Positions 1 through 7,849 of a DNA stretch of 16,986 nucleotides are shown here, in pieces. Location of the stretch: contig JAEUHU010000344.1 in NCBI GenBank assembly GCA_016793305.1, positions 1-16,986 of the forward strand, in the 5' to 3' direction. Positions within the stretch are counted from its first letter, which is position 1, and each line of letters starts with the position of its first letter. The translations under genes and the position numbers were made by a program. The notes beneath the pieces are model-generated. The model did no database searches. It was given only the letters and a program-made list of their open reading frames with translations, and was not told the origin of the DNA. Source of the stretch: Planctomycetota bacterium. Lineage in GTDB: Bacteria > Planctomycetota > UBA1135 > UBA2386.

Positions 1-157
1 CGCCATCGTCGACTTCGCACACGCGCAGAAGGCCGACTACGTGGCGATGGCGACGCACGGCCGTTCCGGATTGCGGCGGTTGCTGCTCGGCTCGGTCGCC
101 GAGCAGGTCGTGCGCCACGCGCACGTGCCGGTGCTGCTGTACCCGCCGGGCGCCTGA
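1..157 (+). CDS. Universal stress protein, C-terminal fragment
   Basis: The window opens inside this gene; the last 51 codons are readable from base 2 and end at TGA 155-157. The text contains [20 protein letters not shown] followed by a hydrophobic strand, VPVLLY. This matches the C-terminal nucleotide-binding signature of UspA-fold proteins (G-x2-G-x9-G-S/T), so an ATP-binding type of Usp is likely. The final strand VPVLL is the usual end of the domain. The N-terminal part lies outside the window, so it cannot be said whether this is a single or a tandem Usp domain protein. It ends tail to tail with the aminopeptidase gene, 33 bases away. Confidence 0.9.
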   Translation, partial: AIVDFAHAQKADYVAMATHGRSGLRRLLLGSVAEQVVRHAHVPVLLYPPGA

Positions 158-190
158 GGCGCCTGCGCCGTCGTCCCAGCCGTCGCCGCG

Positions 191-1603
191 TCAGCGGCCA
201 GCGCTGCCGACCAGCGCCTCGATCGCGAGGCGTTCCTTCGGGATCGAGGCGGTCAGTACGTCGCGGCCGTCGGCGGTGCAGACCACGTCGTCCTCGATGC
301 GGATGCCGCCGAAGCCGCGCCCGCTGTTCATGGTGAGGAACTTCTCGACACGCGCGAAGTCGACCTGGCCTTTGAACTGCTTCTTGAACGCCGGGTCGCG
401 CAGGATCGCCGGCACGAAGTAGATGCCCGGCTCGATCGTGACGCACATGCCCGGCTGCAGGTCGAGGTCGAGCCGCAGGTAGGCGGTGCCGAACTGCGTG
501 CTGCGGGTGCGGCCCTTGCCGTAGGCGACCGCGTCGCCGAACGCCTCGAGGTCGTGCACGTCGAGGCCGAGCAGGTGGCCCACACCGTGCGGGAAGAACA
601 GCGCGTGCGCGCCGTTCTCGACCAGCGTGTCGACGTTGCCCTTCATCAGGCCCATCTGCACGAGCCCGTCGGTCAGCACGCGGGCGGCCAGCATGTGCAC
701 GTCCCGGTAGCGCACGCCCGGCGCCACCGCCTCGATCGCCGCCTTCTCGGCGGCGAGCACGATCTCGTAGACCTCGGCCGCTTCCGGCGAGAAGTGCCCG
801 CCGACCGGCCAGGTGCGCGTGACGTCGGAGCAGTAGCCGCTCGTCGCCTCGGCGCCGGCGTCCAGCAGCACCAGGTCGGTCTCGTGCAGCACGTTGCCGT
901 GCGCGTGGTTGTGCAGCACTTCGCCGCGCACCGACAGGATCGTGTTGTAGGCCGGCACGCAGCCGTGCCGCGCGAACGTGCCCTCGACGTGGCCGACCAG
1001 TTCTTGTTCGCGGATGCCGGGGCGCGTGTGTGCCATCGCCGCGGTGTGCGCGAGCCGCGTCACCACGGCCGTGGCGCGCATCTCGGCGAGCTCCTCGGGG
1101 CGCTTCCAGTTGCGCAGCTCGGCGATCGTGGCCACGAGCTGCGGATCGGCGATCCTGCTGCTGTCGTGGAAGTCGAGGTCCTCGCCGGTGATCGCCAGCG
1201 CCTCGCGGGTTGCGCGCGGGTCGGCGATCGCGACCGTGTGCACCTGCCGGCGCCCGGCCTTCTTCGCCACCAGGGCGGCGAGCTCGCTGCGCTTCTGCAC
1301 CGCGGTCACGCCGAGGGCCTTCTTGACGTCGGCGAAGCTCGGCACCGGTCCGTGCCACAGGGCGTCCGCCTGGGTGCGTTCGTCGAGGAACAGCGTCACC
1401 GAGGCGTCCTTCGGGTCGAACAGCGCCGCGGCGTTCGGTTCGACCTCCGGGAAGAAGAACAGGAACGTGCTGTCGGCGCGGAACGGGCTCCAGTTGGCCG
1501 GGTAGTTGCGCGAGATCCAGCCACCGGCCATCAGCAGGACGGGACCGTCGATCGCGGCCAGGAACTCGGCGCGGCGCGCCTTGTGGTGCGTGGGGTGCGG
1601 CAT
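191..1603 (-). CDS. pepP: Xaa-Pro aminopeptidase (aminopeptidase P, M24B)
   Basis: This protein of about 470 residues should remove the N-terminal residue from peptides with proline at position 2, in the cytoplasm, using two metal ions. An N-terminal AMP_N domain (to about residue 170) precedes an M24 pita-bread domain. All five metal ligands are visible: D248 in LLDAGAE, D260 in CSDVTRT, H343 in HGVGH, E391 in EPGIY and E437 in IRIEDDV. The frame stays open to an ATG at 1642. I prefer ATG 1601-1603 because the AMP_N homology (RRAEFLAAIDG) begins just after it and the 13 extra residues look like low-quality leader. No Shine-Dalgarno is seen; a TACGCT box lies 10 nt upstream. The length fits the family. 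It is divergent from the multidomain gene at 1721. Confidence 0.93.
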   Translation of the reverse strand: MPHPTHHKARRAEFLAAIDGPVLLMAGGWISRNYPANWSPFRADSTFLFFFPEVEPNAAALFDPKDASVTLFLDERTQADALWHGPVPSFADVKKALGVTAVQKRSELAALVAKKAGRRQVHTVAIADPRATREALAITGEDLDFHDSSRIADPQLVATIAELRNWKRPEELAEMRATAVVTRLAHTAAMAHTRPGIREQELVGHVEGTFARHGCVPAYNTILSVRGEVLHNHAHGNVLHETDLVLLDAGAEATSGYCSDVTRTWPVGGHFSPEAAEVYEIVLAAEKAAIEAVAPGVRYRDVHMLAARVLTDGLVQMGLMKGNVDTLVENGAHALFFPHGVGHLLGLDVHDLEAFGDAVAYGKGRTRSTQFGTAYLRLDLDLQPGMCVTIEPGIYFVPAILRDPAFKKQFKGQVDFARVEKFLTMNSGRGFGGIRIEDDVVCTADGRDVLTASIPKERLAIEALVGSAGR

Positions 1604-1613
1604 GACGGGGGGC

Positions 1614-1619
1614 AGCGTA
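1614..1619 (-). promoter_or_regulatory. Candidate -10 box (TACGCT) for pepP
   Basis: TACGCT on the minus strand fits TANNNT and ends 10 nt before the chosen ATG at 1603. No -35 box is evident. If used, transcription would start within a few bases of the start codon. A motif this short is weak evidence alone; it gains some weight from similar boxes before two other minus-strand genes here. Confidence 0.3.
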
Positions 1620-1720
1620 GGCCGGGCCGAGGTCGGGCGCATGCGCCGAGCGGCGAAGCTGGCCAGCAGGGAGTTCGCAGGCCATGGTGGTCGTCGAGGC
1701 TCGTCACGCCGCCACTTCGA

Positions 1721-4684
1721 ATGCCCCGCTCCGCCCTAGTCGTCGTCATCCTGCTCGCGCTGCTCGGCGCGGGTTCGTTCTGGCTCCTCTCCGGCGGCGA
1801 GCTGGCCGCCCCTGCTGGCCACTCCCCCCAAGGTCCTGGCAGCGGCGCTGCGGCACTAGCCGCGGCGGCGGTGGCCAACGCCGACACGCCGAAGCCGGCC
1901 GCGGCGGCCCTCGCCGGCGGCGCGGCCGAACGGGAACGCGCCCAGGTCGCCTCGGCCCCGTCGACGAGCGGGGTGGTCGTGCGCGGTCGGCTGGTCGACA
2001 AGCAGGGAGCGCCTCGCCCCGACGTCGCCTTGCTGCTCCGCGAGTGGTCGGGCCCCGACGAGCTCGAGGGGATTCCGGTGCTGCCCCGGCAGCGCAGCGT
2101 GGGCGGCGAGCCGGTCCGGCCCAGTGGCCACACCGGCGCCGACGGGCGTTTCGCGATCCCGCTGCAGGCCGATCGTGCCGGCCAGCTCGAGCTGCTCGGC
2201 GAAGAGCTCGTGTTCGCCAACGACCCGCCGGTCGTGCAGGGCAAGAAGGGCGACCAGGATCTCGGCGACCTGCGGGTGCTGCGCGCCGGCCGCATCGCCG
2301 GGGTCGTCCACGACGCCAACGGCGCGCCGATGGCGGAGATCAAGGTCGCGGCCGACCTCGGCGGCCTGCTGTTCGGCGGCAGGGACTCCACCGCGACGAC
2401 CGATGCCGCCGGGCGATTCGAGTTCCGAGGCCTGCGGCCCGGCACCTGGGGGCTGCGCACCGCCTCGAGCAAGTTCCTGCCGACGCTCGTCGACGTCGAG
2501 CTCGGTGAAGAGGCCGAACGCACCGACCTCGTGCTGGTCGTGCGGCCGGGTCGCGCGATCGCCGGTCAGGTCGTCGACGAACGCGGGGTCGGTGTGGTCG
2601 GCATGAGGGTCGGCAGCCAGCGCAAGGAAGCGCGTGGCGGCCTCGAGATCGAGCGCTTCACCGCCGACGAGGCGACCACCACCGACGCCGGTGGCTTCTT
2701 CACGCTGGCCGGGCTCGGCGACGACCTGGTGACGGTGCGCACGCACGGGTCCGGCCACACGAGCGCAAGGCTCGACGACGTGCAGGTCGGCGACGGCAAC
2801 GTGTTGCTGCGCGTGCAGCGGCTCGGTGTGGTCGAAGGCGTGCTGCGTGGGGCCGACGGCGGCCCGATCGCCGGCAGCCGCGTGCGGGTGGCGTTGCCCG
2901 GCGTCGACGTGGAGTTCCACGAGGGAGCGGCGGAGGAGTTCGATCCGATGGCCGGCCCCGAGGGCTTCCGCGGGACCGAGACGGCCGCCGACGGCTCGTT
3001 CCGGCTCGAGAACGTGCGTCCCGGCAAGGTCAACGTGGTCGCCAACGGCACCGGCCACCGGCCGGCGCTGCAGCGCGACGTGCTCGTCGAAGCCGGCCAG
3101 GCGACCCGCGGCGTGCAGCTCGTCGCCGAACGAGGCGCGGTCGCGAAGGTCACCGTCGTCGACGACCTCGGCCAGCCGGTCGAAGGGGCGACCGTCGAGG
3201 TGCAGAAGCCAGCACCGGAGGACGGCGGCACGGACGGCATGCAGTTCGGTGTGACCCGGGCGGTCTCGATGGACTTCGCCGAGGGCGGCAACGTCGTGAT
3301 GGGCATGGGTGGGGAAGCGCTCGGCAAGGCACGCACCGACAAGGACGGCCAGGCACAGGTCACCGGGCTGCCCGGGGGTGCGATCGAGATCTTCGCCCAG
3401 CATGAGCGCTTCGCCGCGTCGCTGCCGGCGACGGCGAACGTGCCCGCGAACGGGTCCGTCGAGGTCGGCGTCGCCCTGCGCAAGGCGGCGTTCGCGGTGA
3501 TCACCGTGGTCGACACGGCCGGCACGCCGATGCCCGGGGCCAAGGTCCACCTGCGCGGCAAGGAACCGTCCAACCGTGGCGAGCCTTCGCGAGCGACCAC
3601 CGACGAACGCGGCCAGGTGCGGTTCGGCCCGCTGCCGGCGGGCGAGCACGTGGCGACGCTGCTGCGCGAGCCGAAGGCCCAGCGGGTCGGTGGCGCGAGG
3701 ATGGTGTTCGCCGGTTCCAGCGGGGCGATCCCGGGCTCCGAGCAGCCGGTGCAGCTGGTCGCCGGCCAGACCACCGAGGTGACGATCCGCCGGCCGGTCG
3801 CGACGCGGCTGCATGGTCTGGTGCTCGGCGCCGAAGGGCCGGTCGCCGGCTGCGTCGTCGAGCTGGAGCCGCGCATGGCGAGCGACTTCGTCCTCCCCGG
3901 CGGGGGTTCCAGCGCCAGCACGGGCCCGGACGGCACGTTCGCGATCGACGACGTGGCGCCGGGCGACTACGTGATCCGCTTCGGCAAGGAGAACCAGACC
4001 GTCAAGTGCACGCAGGACGTCACCGTGCCGCCCGACGTCGCCGAAGTGCGCCAGGATCTGCAGCTGCGCACCGGCACGTTGCGCGCTCGCCTCGTCTCGT
4101 CGACCGGCGAACCGGTCGCCGGCGCCGACGTCGAGGTCGTCGCACCGGCCAAGGAAGGGGCACCTCGCGAGCAGCGCATGATGGTGGTGTCGTTGGCGGT
4201 GGACGACAACGACGGCGGCGGCATGACGACGATGTCGATGGGTGGCGCCCGCGTGCGAAGCGGCGCCGACGGCAGCGTCGAAGTGGCCGATGTTCCGCCG
4301 GGAGAATGGACGCTGCGCGTCCGCCACAAGCAGTTCGCGCCCGTGACGTCGAAGCCGGCCACGGTCGTCGAGCGCCAGGTCAGCGATCTCGGCACGATCC
4401 AGTTGGTCGCCGGTGGCCACGTGCGCGGCAACGTGGTGGGCGCCGACGGCGCCCCGGTGCCGATGGCCCTCGTCTACCACCGTGCGCTCGGCACAGAGAA
4501 TTGGTCCGAGGCCGAGTTTGCACACGCCGGAGTGTTTCGCTTGGAGTCGCTGCCGACGGGCCGCCACCAGCTGCGCGCGCAGAGCCTCGACAGCGGCGCC
4601 GAGGAGCACTTCACGCCAGTGGTCGAGGTCGAGGTACTGGCTGGCAAGATCGCGACTGCCGAACTGCGGCTGCCGGCGCGGTGA
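1721..4684 (+). CDS. Membrane-anchored protein with about nine tandem carboxypeptidase-regulatory/CnaB-like domains
   Basis: The 987-residue product starts at ATG 1721, directly before a hydrophobic helix (about residues 5-22) that serves as a signal anchor; a low-complexity Ala/Gly/Pro linker follows to about residue 80. About nine beta-sandwich repeats begin near residues 85, 191, 278, 369, 473, 590, 694, 787 and 900. Each shows the pattern of G-x-V-x-D-x-x-G-x-P early and T-x-x-D-G-x-F then L-x-P-G later (for example TTDAAGRFEFRGLRPGTWGL). These transthyretin-like domains (CarboxypepD_reg, PF13620 type) usually act as structural or binding modules outside the cytoplasm. No catalytic domain is seen. 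Repeats 5 and 8 carry Met/Gly-rich insertions (residues 507-533 and 820-843). The frame is open far upstream through the antisense of pepP, but that part is not protein-like. Substrate and role are unknown. Confidence 0.85.
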   Translation: MPRSALVVVILLALLGAGSFWLLSGGELAAPAGHSPQGPGSGAAALAAAAVANADTPKPAAAALAGGAAERERAQVASAPSTSGVVVRGRLVDKQGAPRPDVALLLREWSGPDELEGIPVLPRQRSVGGEPVRPSGHTGADGRFAIPLQADRAGQLELLGEELVFANDPPVVQGKKGDQDLGDLRVLRAGRIAGVVHDANGAPMAEIKVAADLGGLLFGGRDSTATTDAAGRFEFRGLRPGTWGLRTASSKFLPTLVDVELGEEAERTDLVLVVRPGRAIAGQVVDERGVGVVGMRVGSQRKEARGGLEIERFTADEATTTDAGGFFTLAGLGDDLVTVRTHGSGHTSARLDDVQVGDGNVLLRVQRLGVVEGVLRGADGGPIAGSRVRVALPGVDVEFHEGAAEEFDPMAGPEGFRGTETAADGSFRLENVRPGKVNVVANGTGHRPALQRDVLVEAGQATRGVQLVAERGAVAKVTVVDDLGQPVEGATVEVQKPAPEDGGTDGMQFGVTRAVSMDFAEGGNVVMGMGGEALGKARTDKDGQAQVTGLPGGAIEIFAQHERFAASLPATANVPANGSVEVGVALRKAAFAVITVVDTAGTPMPGAKVHLRGKEPSNRGEPSRATTDERGQVRFGPLPAGEHVATLLREPKAQRVGGARMVFAGSSGAIPGSEQPVQLVAGQTTEVTIRRPVATRLHGLVLGAEGPVAGCVVELEPRMASDFVLPGGGSSASTGPDGTFAIDDVAPGDYVIRFGKENQTVKCTQDVTVPPDVAEVRQDLQLRTGTLRARLVSSTGEPVAGADVEVVAPAKEGAPREQRMMVVSLAVDDNDGGGMTTMSMGGARVRSGADGSVEVADVPPGEWTLRVRHKQFAPVTSKPATVVERQVSDLGTIQLVAGGHVRGNVVGADGAPVPMALVYHRALGTENWSEAEFAHAGVFRLESLPTGRHQLRAQSLDSGAEEHFTPVVEVEVLAGKIATAELRLPAR

Positions 4685-4698
4685 GACGGCTCGGGTCC

Positions 4699-4711
4699 GC
4701 GGGAGGCCCGC
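4699..4711. terminator. Short GC hairpin between convergent genes
   Basis: A perfect 5-bp stem GCGGG/CCCGC with a 3-base loop sits 15 nt after the stop of the multidomain gene and 38 nt beyond the stop of the convergent nucleotidyltransferase gene. A 10-bp palindrome (GGACCGGTCC, 4725-4734) lies next to it. There is no T-run, so intrinsic termination is only a possibility. Confidence 0.25.
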
Positions 4712-4748
4712 AGGTGAACTGCGGGGACCGGTCCGTTGCTGGCGCAGC

Positions 4749-6116
4749 TCAGCGACCGGGGCGCCGCGACCATGCAGCGGAGATCGCGTGGGCGCGCGCT
4801 TCGTGCAGCGCCGCGCGGAAGCGCTCGAGGTCGTCGCCGTGCCGCTCGCGCAGCGCCGTCGCGTCGACCGCACCACACGCAGCGCGCAGCCAGTCGAGAT
4901 CGGCGGTGACGCGGGCTGCGACCGGTGGTCCTTCTTGCGCGCAGCCGAGCCGCCCCGCGACGTCGGCGGCGACCGCCAAGGCGAACAGCGCCACCGGGTA
5001 GTCCTTGGCGCGGAAGAAGCGGTCGTAGAGCTTGGCCAGCGTGCCGGCGCGCAGCTCGTCGAACTGGCGGATCTGCACGTGCAGTTCGGCCACGTGCTTG
5101 CCGAGCATCAGGCCGCGCTGGTCGGTCAGCGACGGCCAGCGGCGCAGCAGCGTCTCGACGTGCGGCACTCCCGCGGCTTCATGGCCCAGATGCTGGGGCC
5201 ACTCGTCGGGCCTGGTGTCGCCCTTGCCGAGGTCGTGGCACAGCGTCGCCACCAGCACCGCCAGCCGATCGCGTTCGTCGAGCGAACGGCTGTGTTCGGC
5301 GGCCCATTCGAGGGCCAGGATCAGGTGCAGCGCCTGCGACACCTCGGGGTGCCAGCGCTGCGGGCCTGCCGGCCGGCCGTCGAACTGGCGGTCGAGCTCG
5401 GGTGCCAGCGTCGCCAGCAGCCCACACTCGTGCAGGTCGAGCAGGCAGCGGCCGGGCGAACGGCACTTGGTCAGCATCGCGCGCAGTTCGAGCGCCACGG
5501 CTTCGCGCGGCAGGTCGAGCAGCAGCTGGTGCGGCAGGTCGAGCTTCCGGACCGAGCCGTCGAGCGCGAACTCGAGTTCGTGGGCCTTGCGGTAGTAGCG
5601 CAGCCAGCGGATCGCGTGCTCGCGCACGCGCTGCGCCGGATCGCCGACCGGCACGATGCGGCGACGCCGCCAGTCGCCGAAGCCGTCGAACGGGTCGTGG
5701 ACGTGTTCGTCGGCGAGCGTCACCGCGACCGCGCCGATCGTCATGTCGCGCTCGGCGAGGTCCGCGTGCAGCCGATCGCGCAACGGTGCCGTCGGGTCGC
5801 CGGCGCGGTAGGTCGTGATCTCGAGGCGCCGGCCACCGACCTTCATCGCCAGCGTGCCGCGGTCCTGGTTGCCGACCGTGGTGGGCACGAACACGCCGTG
5901 CTGCTGCAGCAGCCGTGTGCCCTGTTCGGGCGACAACGCCCACGCGAGGTCGAGGTCGACGGGGCGCGGCCCTACCTCGCCGGCGGCGCGGCAACGGTGC
6001 GCCAGCGCCTGCGAGCCGACGAGGCACGCCCCGAGCTCCGGCGCGAACAGCCACGCGGCATGGGTGCGCAGGAACGGCAGCGGCAGGAACGGTGTCCTGT
6101 CGGCGTCGGCGGTCAC
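4749..6116 (-). CDS. tRNA nucleotidyltransferase / poly(A) polymerase family protein with HD domain
   Basis: This 455-residue class II nucleotidyltransferase resembles CCA-adding enzymes and bacterial poly(A) polymerases. The head domain has LVGS (G34-S35) and the metal-binding DLD (54-56), then GTLAMKVGGRRLEITTYR, an RRD-like ERD (122-124), DPFDGF (141-146) and an EDxxR-like EHAIR (166-170) at the start of the neck. An HD domain follows, with H256 and the doublet H294-D295 in LCHDLGKGD. Expected roles are maturing tRNA 3' ends or adding A-tails, possibly with 2',3'-cyclic phosphodiesterase or phosphatase activity from HD. The start is GTG at 6114-6116, overlapping the stop of the upstream HEAT gene as GTGA; no ATG fits as well. 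The frame is open further upstream but runs antisense-free through the HEAT gene in another frame. Oddities: Glu for the first Arg of RRD and His for Asp of EDxxR, so specificity is uncertain. Confidence 0.85.
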   Translation of the reverse strand: MTADADRTPFLPLPFLRTHAAWLFAPELGACLVGSQALAHRCRAAGEVGPRPVDLDLAWALSPEQGTRLLQQHGVFVPTTVGNQDRGTLAMKVGGRRLEITTYRAGDPTAPLRDRLHADLAERDMTIGAVAVTLADEHVHDPFDGFGDWRRRRIVPVGDPAQRVREHAIRWLRYYRKAHELEFALDGSVRKLDLPHQLLLDLPREAVALELRAMLTKCRSPGRCLLDLHECGLLATLAPELDRQFDGRPAGPQRWHPEVSQALHLILALEWAAEHSRSLDERDRLAVLVATLCHDLGKGDTRPDEWPQHLGHEAAGVPHVETLLRRWPSLTDQRGLMLGKHVAELHVQIRQFDELRAGTLAKLYDRFFRAKDYPVALFALAVAADVAGRLGCAQEGPPVAARVTADLDWLRAACGAVDATALRERHGDDLERFRAALHEARAHAISAAWSRRPGR

Positions 6117-6886
6117 TTCAACGGGTTCTTCTTCAACCACTGCTTGGCGTCCTCGGCCTTCTCGAATCTCTGGCCGGTGATCGCCAGCAGAGCGTCCTGC
6201 ACCTTCGGACGCCACGCCTGCCACGCCTTCCAGCGCGCTTCCCAGTACTCGGCCGGCGGATTGTCGGCCGCGTTCACGTCGGCCGGTGCCGGCTCGTCGA
6301 GGTGGCGCAGCAGCAGCGGCACGGCCTGCTTCTCGCGCTCGCGCTGCACGATGTCGAGCAGCGCCATCTGCAGCGGCACGAACTCCTGCGCGAAGCTGCG
6401 TTCGAACAGCGGCTCCAGCAGCGGCCAGCAGGTCTTGTCGTAGCCGTGCGTGTGCACGCCGCGCACCAGTTCGGCGAGCACGGCGGGATCCTCGACCTTC
6501 GGGTCGCCGAGCAGCTTCCTGCACACCGGCAGAGCGTCGGCGGGCGCCTGTTCGACCAGCAACGCCGCGGCGCGCTGCTTCAGCACGTCGGACTTCTCGT
6601 CGACCACCACGGCCTTGAGCATCGGCACGAACGTGCGGTGCCGGGCGGAGCCGATCTGCTCGAGTGCGGCGAGCTTCGTCTCGAACGTGCCCTTGCCCTT
6701 CACCTTGGCCCAGCCGTCGACGATCGCCTTCGCGACCTTGTCGTCGACCACGCGGGCCCTGCCGTCCGCCGCCTTGTCCTTCTCGGCACTCGCTTCGACC
6801 GGCTGCTTGCCGGGCGGAGGCTTCGGCTTCGGATCCTGCGCGACCATGCAGGTGGCGAGAACGACTCCGAGCCAGGGGGCGAACAT
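6113..6886 (-). CDS. Secreted HEAT-repeat protein
   Basis: The 257-residue product has a short hydrophobic N-terminus (residues 1-16, ending CMVAQ) that looks like a signal peptide, then a Pro/Lys-rich linker (about 19-45). Helical pairs resembling HEAT/armadillo repeats follow: KLAALEQIGSARHRTFVPML, ALLVEQAPADALPVCRKLLG and VPLLLRHLDEP. The C-terminal ALLAITGQRF and a Trp-containing tail recur at the ends of many planctomycete HEAT proteins, also echoed in the HEAT/VWA protein here (ALVSITG). It probably works as a protein-binding scaffold outside the cytoplasm; no partner is identifiable. Its stop overlaps the GTG of the nucleotidyltransferase gene, so the two are probably co-transcribed and translationally coupled despite apparently different compartments. 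The start is ATG 6884-6886, with a TATCAT box 7 nt upstream and no Shine-Dalgarno. Confidence 0.8.
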   Translation of the reverse strand: MFAPWLGVVLATCMVAQDPKPKPPPGKQPVEASAEKDKAADGRARVVDDKVAKAIVDGWAKVKGKGTFETKLAALEQIGSARHRTFVPMLKAVVVDEKSDVLKQRAAALLVEQAPADALPVCRKLLGDPKVEDPAVLAELVRGVHTHGYDKTCWPLLEPLFERSFAQEFVPLQMALLDIVQREREKQAVPLLLRHLDEPAPADVNAADNPPAEYWEARWKAWQAWRPKVQDALLAITGQRFEKAEDAKQWLKKNPLK

Positions 6887-6893
6887 GGGTTGG

Positions 6894-6899
6894 ATGATA
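6894..6899 (-). promoter_or_regulatory. Candidate -10 box (TATCAT) for the HEAT/nucleotidyltransferase unit
   Basis: TATCAT on the minus strand is close to the TATAAT consensus in a very GC-rich setting and ends only 7 nt before the ATG at 6886. A transcript starting at the usual distance would begin at the start codon itself, giving a leaderless mRNA. The position expected for -35 (about 6917-6922) reads CCACCG and does not match TTGACA. Confidence 0.45.
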
Positions 6900-7016
6900 G
6901 CCAGCCGCGCTGGGTCCGGTGGCAGGTCGGGGCTGTCGGGATTCTCGCCACCCCGGCAGCTCGCTCGTTCGCACCTGGGGTTCAGCCAGCCGTTGGCATC
7001 GGTCGATCAGCCGAGC

Positions 7017-7742
7017 ATGAGCGTCCACCGCCCGCTGGTGTTGGTGTTGCTGTTCCTGCTGGCCGGCTGCCTCGAAATGGAGCAGACGGTGACGATCACC
7101 GCGGACGGCAGCGGCACCCAGGACGTGCGCCTGGCGATCCGCGAGACGACTCTCGACGCGCTGGTGCGCGCCAGTGCCGCAGCCCAGCTCGGGGCGGCGC
7201 CGAACCCGAAGGCGTTGTTCGACAAGGAACTCGCCGGCCGCGACCTGCAGGCGGCCGGGCTCGAGCTGAAGTCGCACACGGCGAAGCTCGAAGCGGGGCT
7301 GCGCACGGTCGAGATGTCGGCGACGTTCCGCGACTTCGCGACCCTGCAGAAGACGCCGCTGTGCGGCAGCGTCGCCGAGTGGGTGCTCGACAAGGGACCG
7401 CAGGAAGGCACCGCCAGGCTGACGCTCTATCCGCAGGGACGAACCGCCTGGCTCGAGGCCCGCGCCAAGGCCGAGGCGATGCAGAAGGAGCTCGACCCGG
7501 TCGCGGCCGAGTTCTTCCGCAAGAAGCAGGAGTCGCTGGCCGGCCTGAACCTGACGCTGCGCTTCCGCCTGCCCGGCGACGTGCTGCTGTGGACCAAGAA
7601 CATGGAGCGCACCGGTGATCGTGAGGTGGTGGCGCGGATCACCGCCGAGCAGATCAAGACGCCCGAGGACCTGGTGCGCCGGTTGGCGCCGCGCTTCGAG
7701 GTCGTGTTCGACGCCAAGGCCTGCAAGCTGCCGTTGCCGTAG
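7017..7742 (+). CDS. Predicted lipoprotein of unknown function
   Basis: The 241-residue product begins with a classical lipoprotein signal: MSVHRP, a run of Leu/Val, then LLAGC with the lipidated Cys at residue 18. The next residue is Leu, not Asp, so if the cell has an outer membrane it could be sorted there. The mature part opens with MEQTVTITADGSGTQDV, a beta-hairpin pattern common at the start of lipoproteins such as LppM-like (DUF3153-type) proteins, and continues with alternating strands and amphipathic helices (a charged helix near 144-172). I do not recognise the family with confidence and assign no function. The gene is divergent from the HEAT gene (130-nt gap) and lies 107 nt before the VIT/VWA gene, which may share its transcript. 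No clear Shine-Dalgarno. Confidence 0.8.
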   Translation: MSVHRPLVLVLLFLLAGCLEMEQTVTITADGSGTQDVRLAIRETTLDALVRASAAAQLGAAPNPKALFDKELAGRDLQAAGLELKSHTAKLEAGLRTVEMSATFRDFATLQKTPLCGSVAEWVLDKGPQEGTARLTLYPQGRTAWLEARAKAEAMQKELDPVAAEFFRKKQESLAGLNLTLRFRLPGDVLLWTKNMERTGDREVVARITAEQIKTPEDLVRRLAPRFEVVFDAKACKLPLP

Positions 7743-7839
7743 GTTGTCGTAGCGCGCGCGGAACGGAACGACGCGGAGCGACGGCCGACCCTGTGCGCAC
7801 GGATCGCGGCACGCAATTGGCCTGGGGGCGGACCTTCCC

Positions 7840-7844
7840 GGAGG
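7840..7844 (+). promoter_or_regulatory. Shine-Dalgarno (GGAGG) fixing the start of the VIT/VWA gene
   Basis: GGAGG ends 5 nt before ATG 7850. The frame is open to a GTG at 7793, but this ribosome binding site and the signal peptide that begins right after it decide for ATG 7850. It is one of the few clear Shine-Dalgarno sites in the window. Confidence 0.65.
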
Positions 7845-7849
7845 TCCTC

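Noticed and set aside
554..1720. Long open plus-strand frame leading into the multidomain gene, which would make a 1376-residue protein
   Set aside because: This part is antisense to pepP, which has all five metal ligands. Its translation is rich in Arg, His and Val with no domain character; it is open because of codon bias in GC-rich DNA.
1856..4876. Minus-strand frame of about 1000 residues antisense to the multidomain gene
   Set aside because: His/Arg/Asp-rich shadow with no recognisable domain, while the plus strand shows nine regular repeats.
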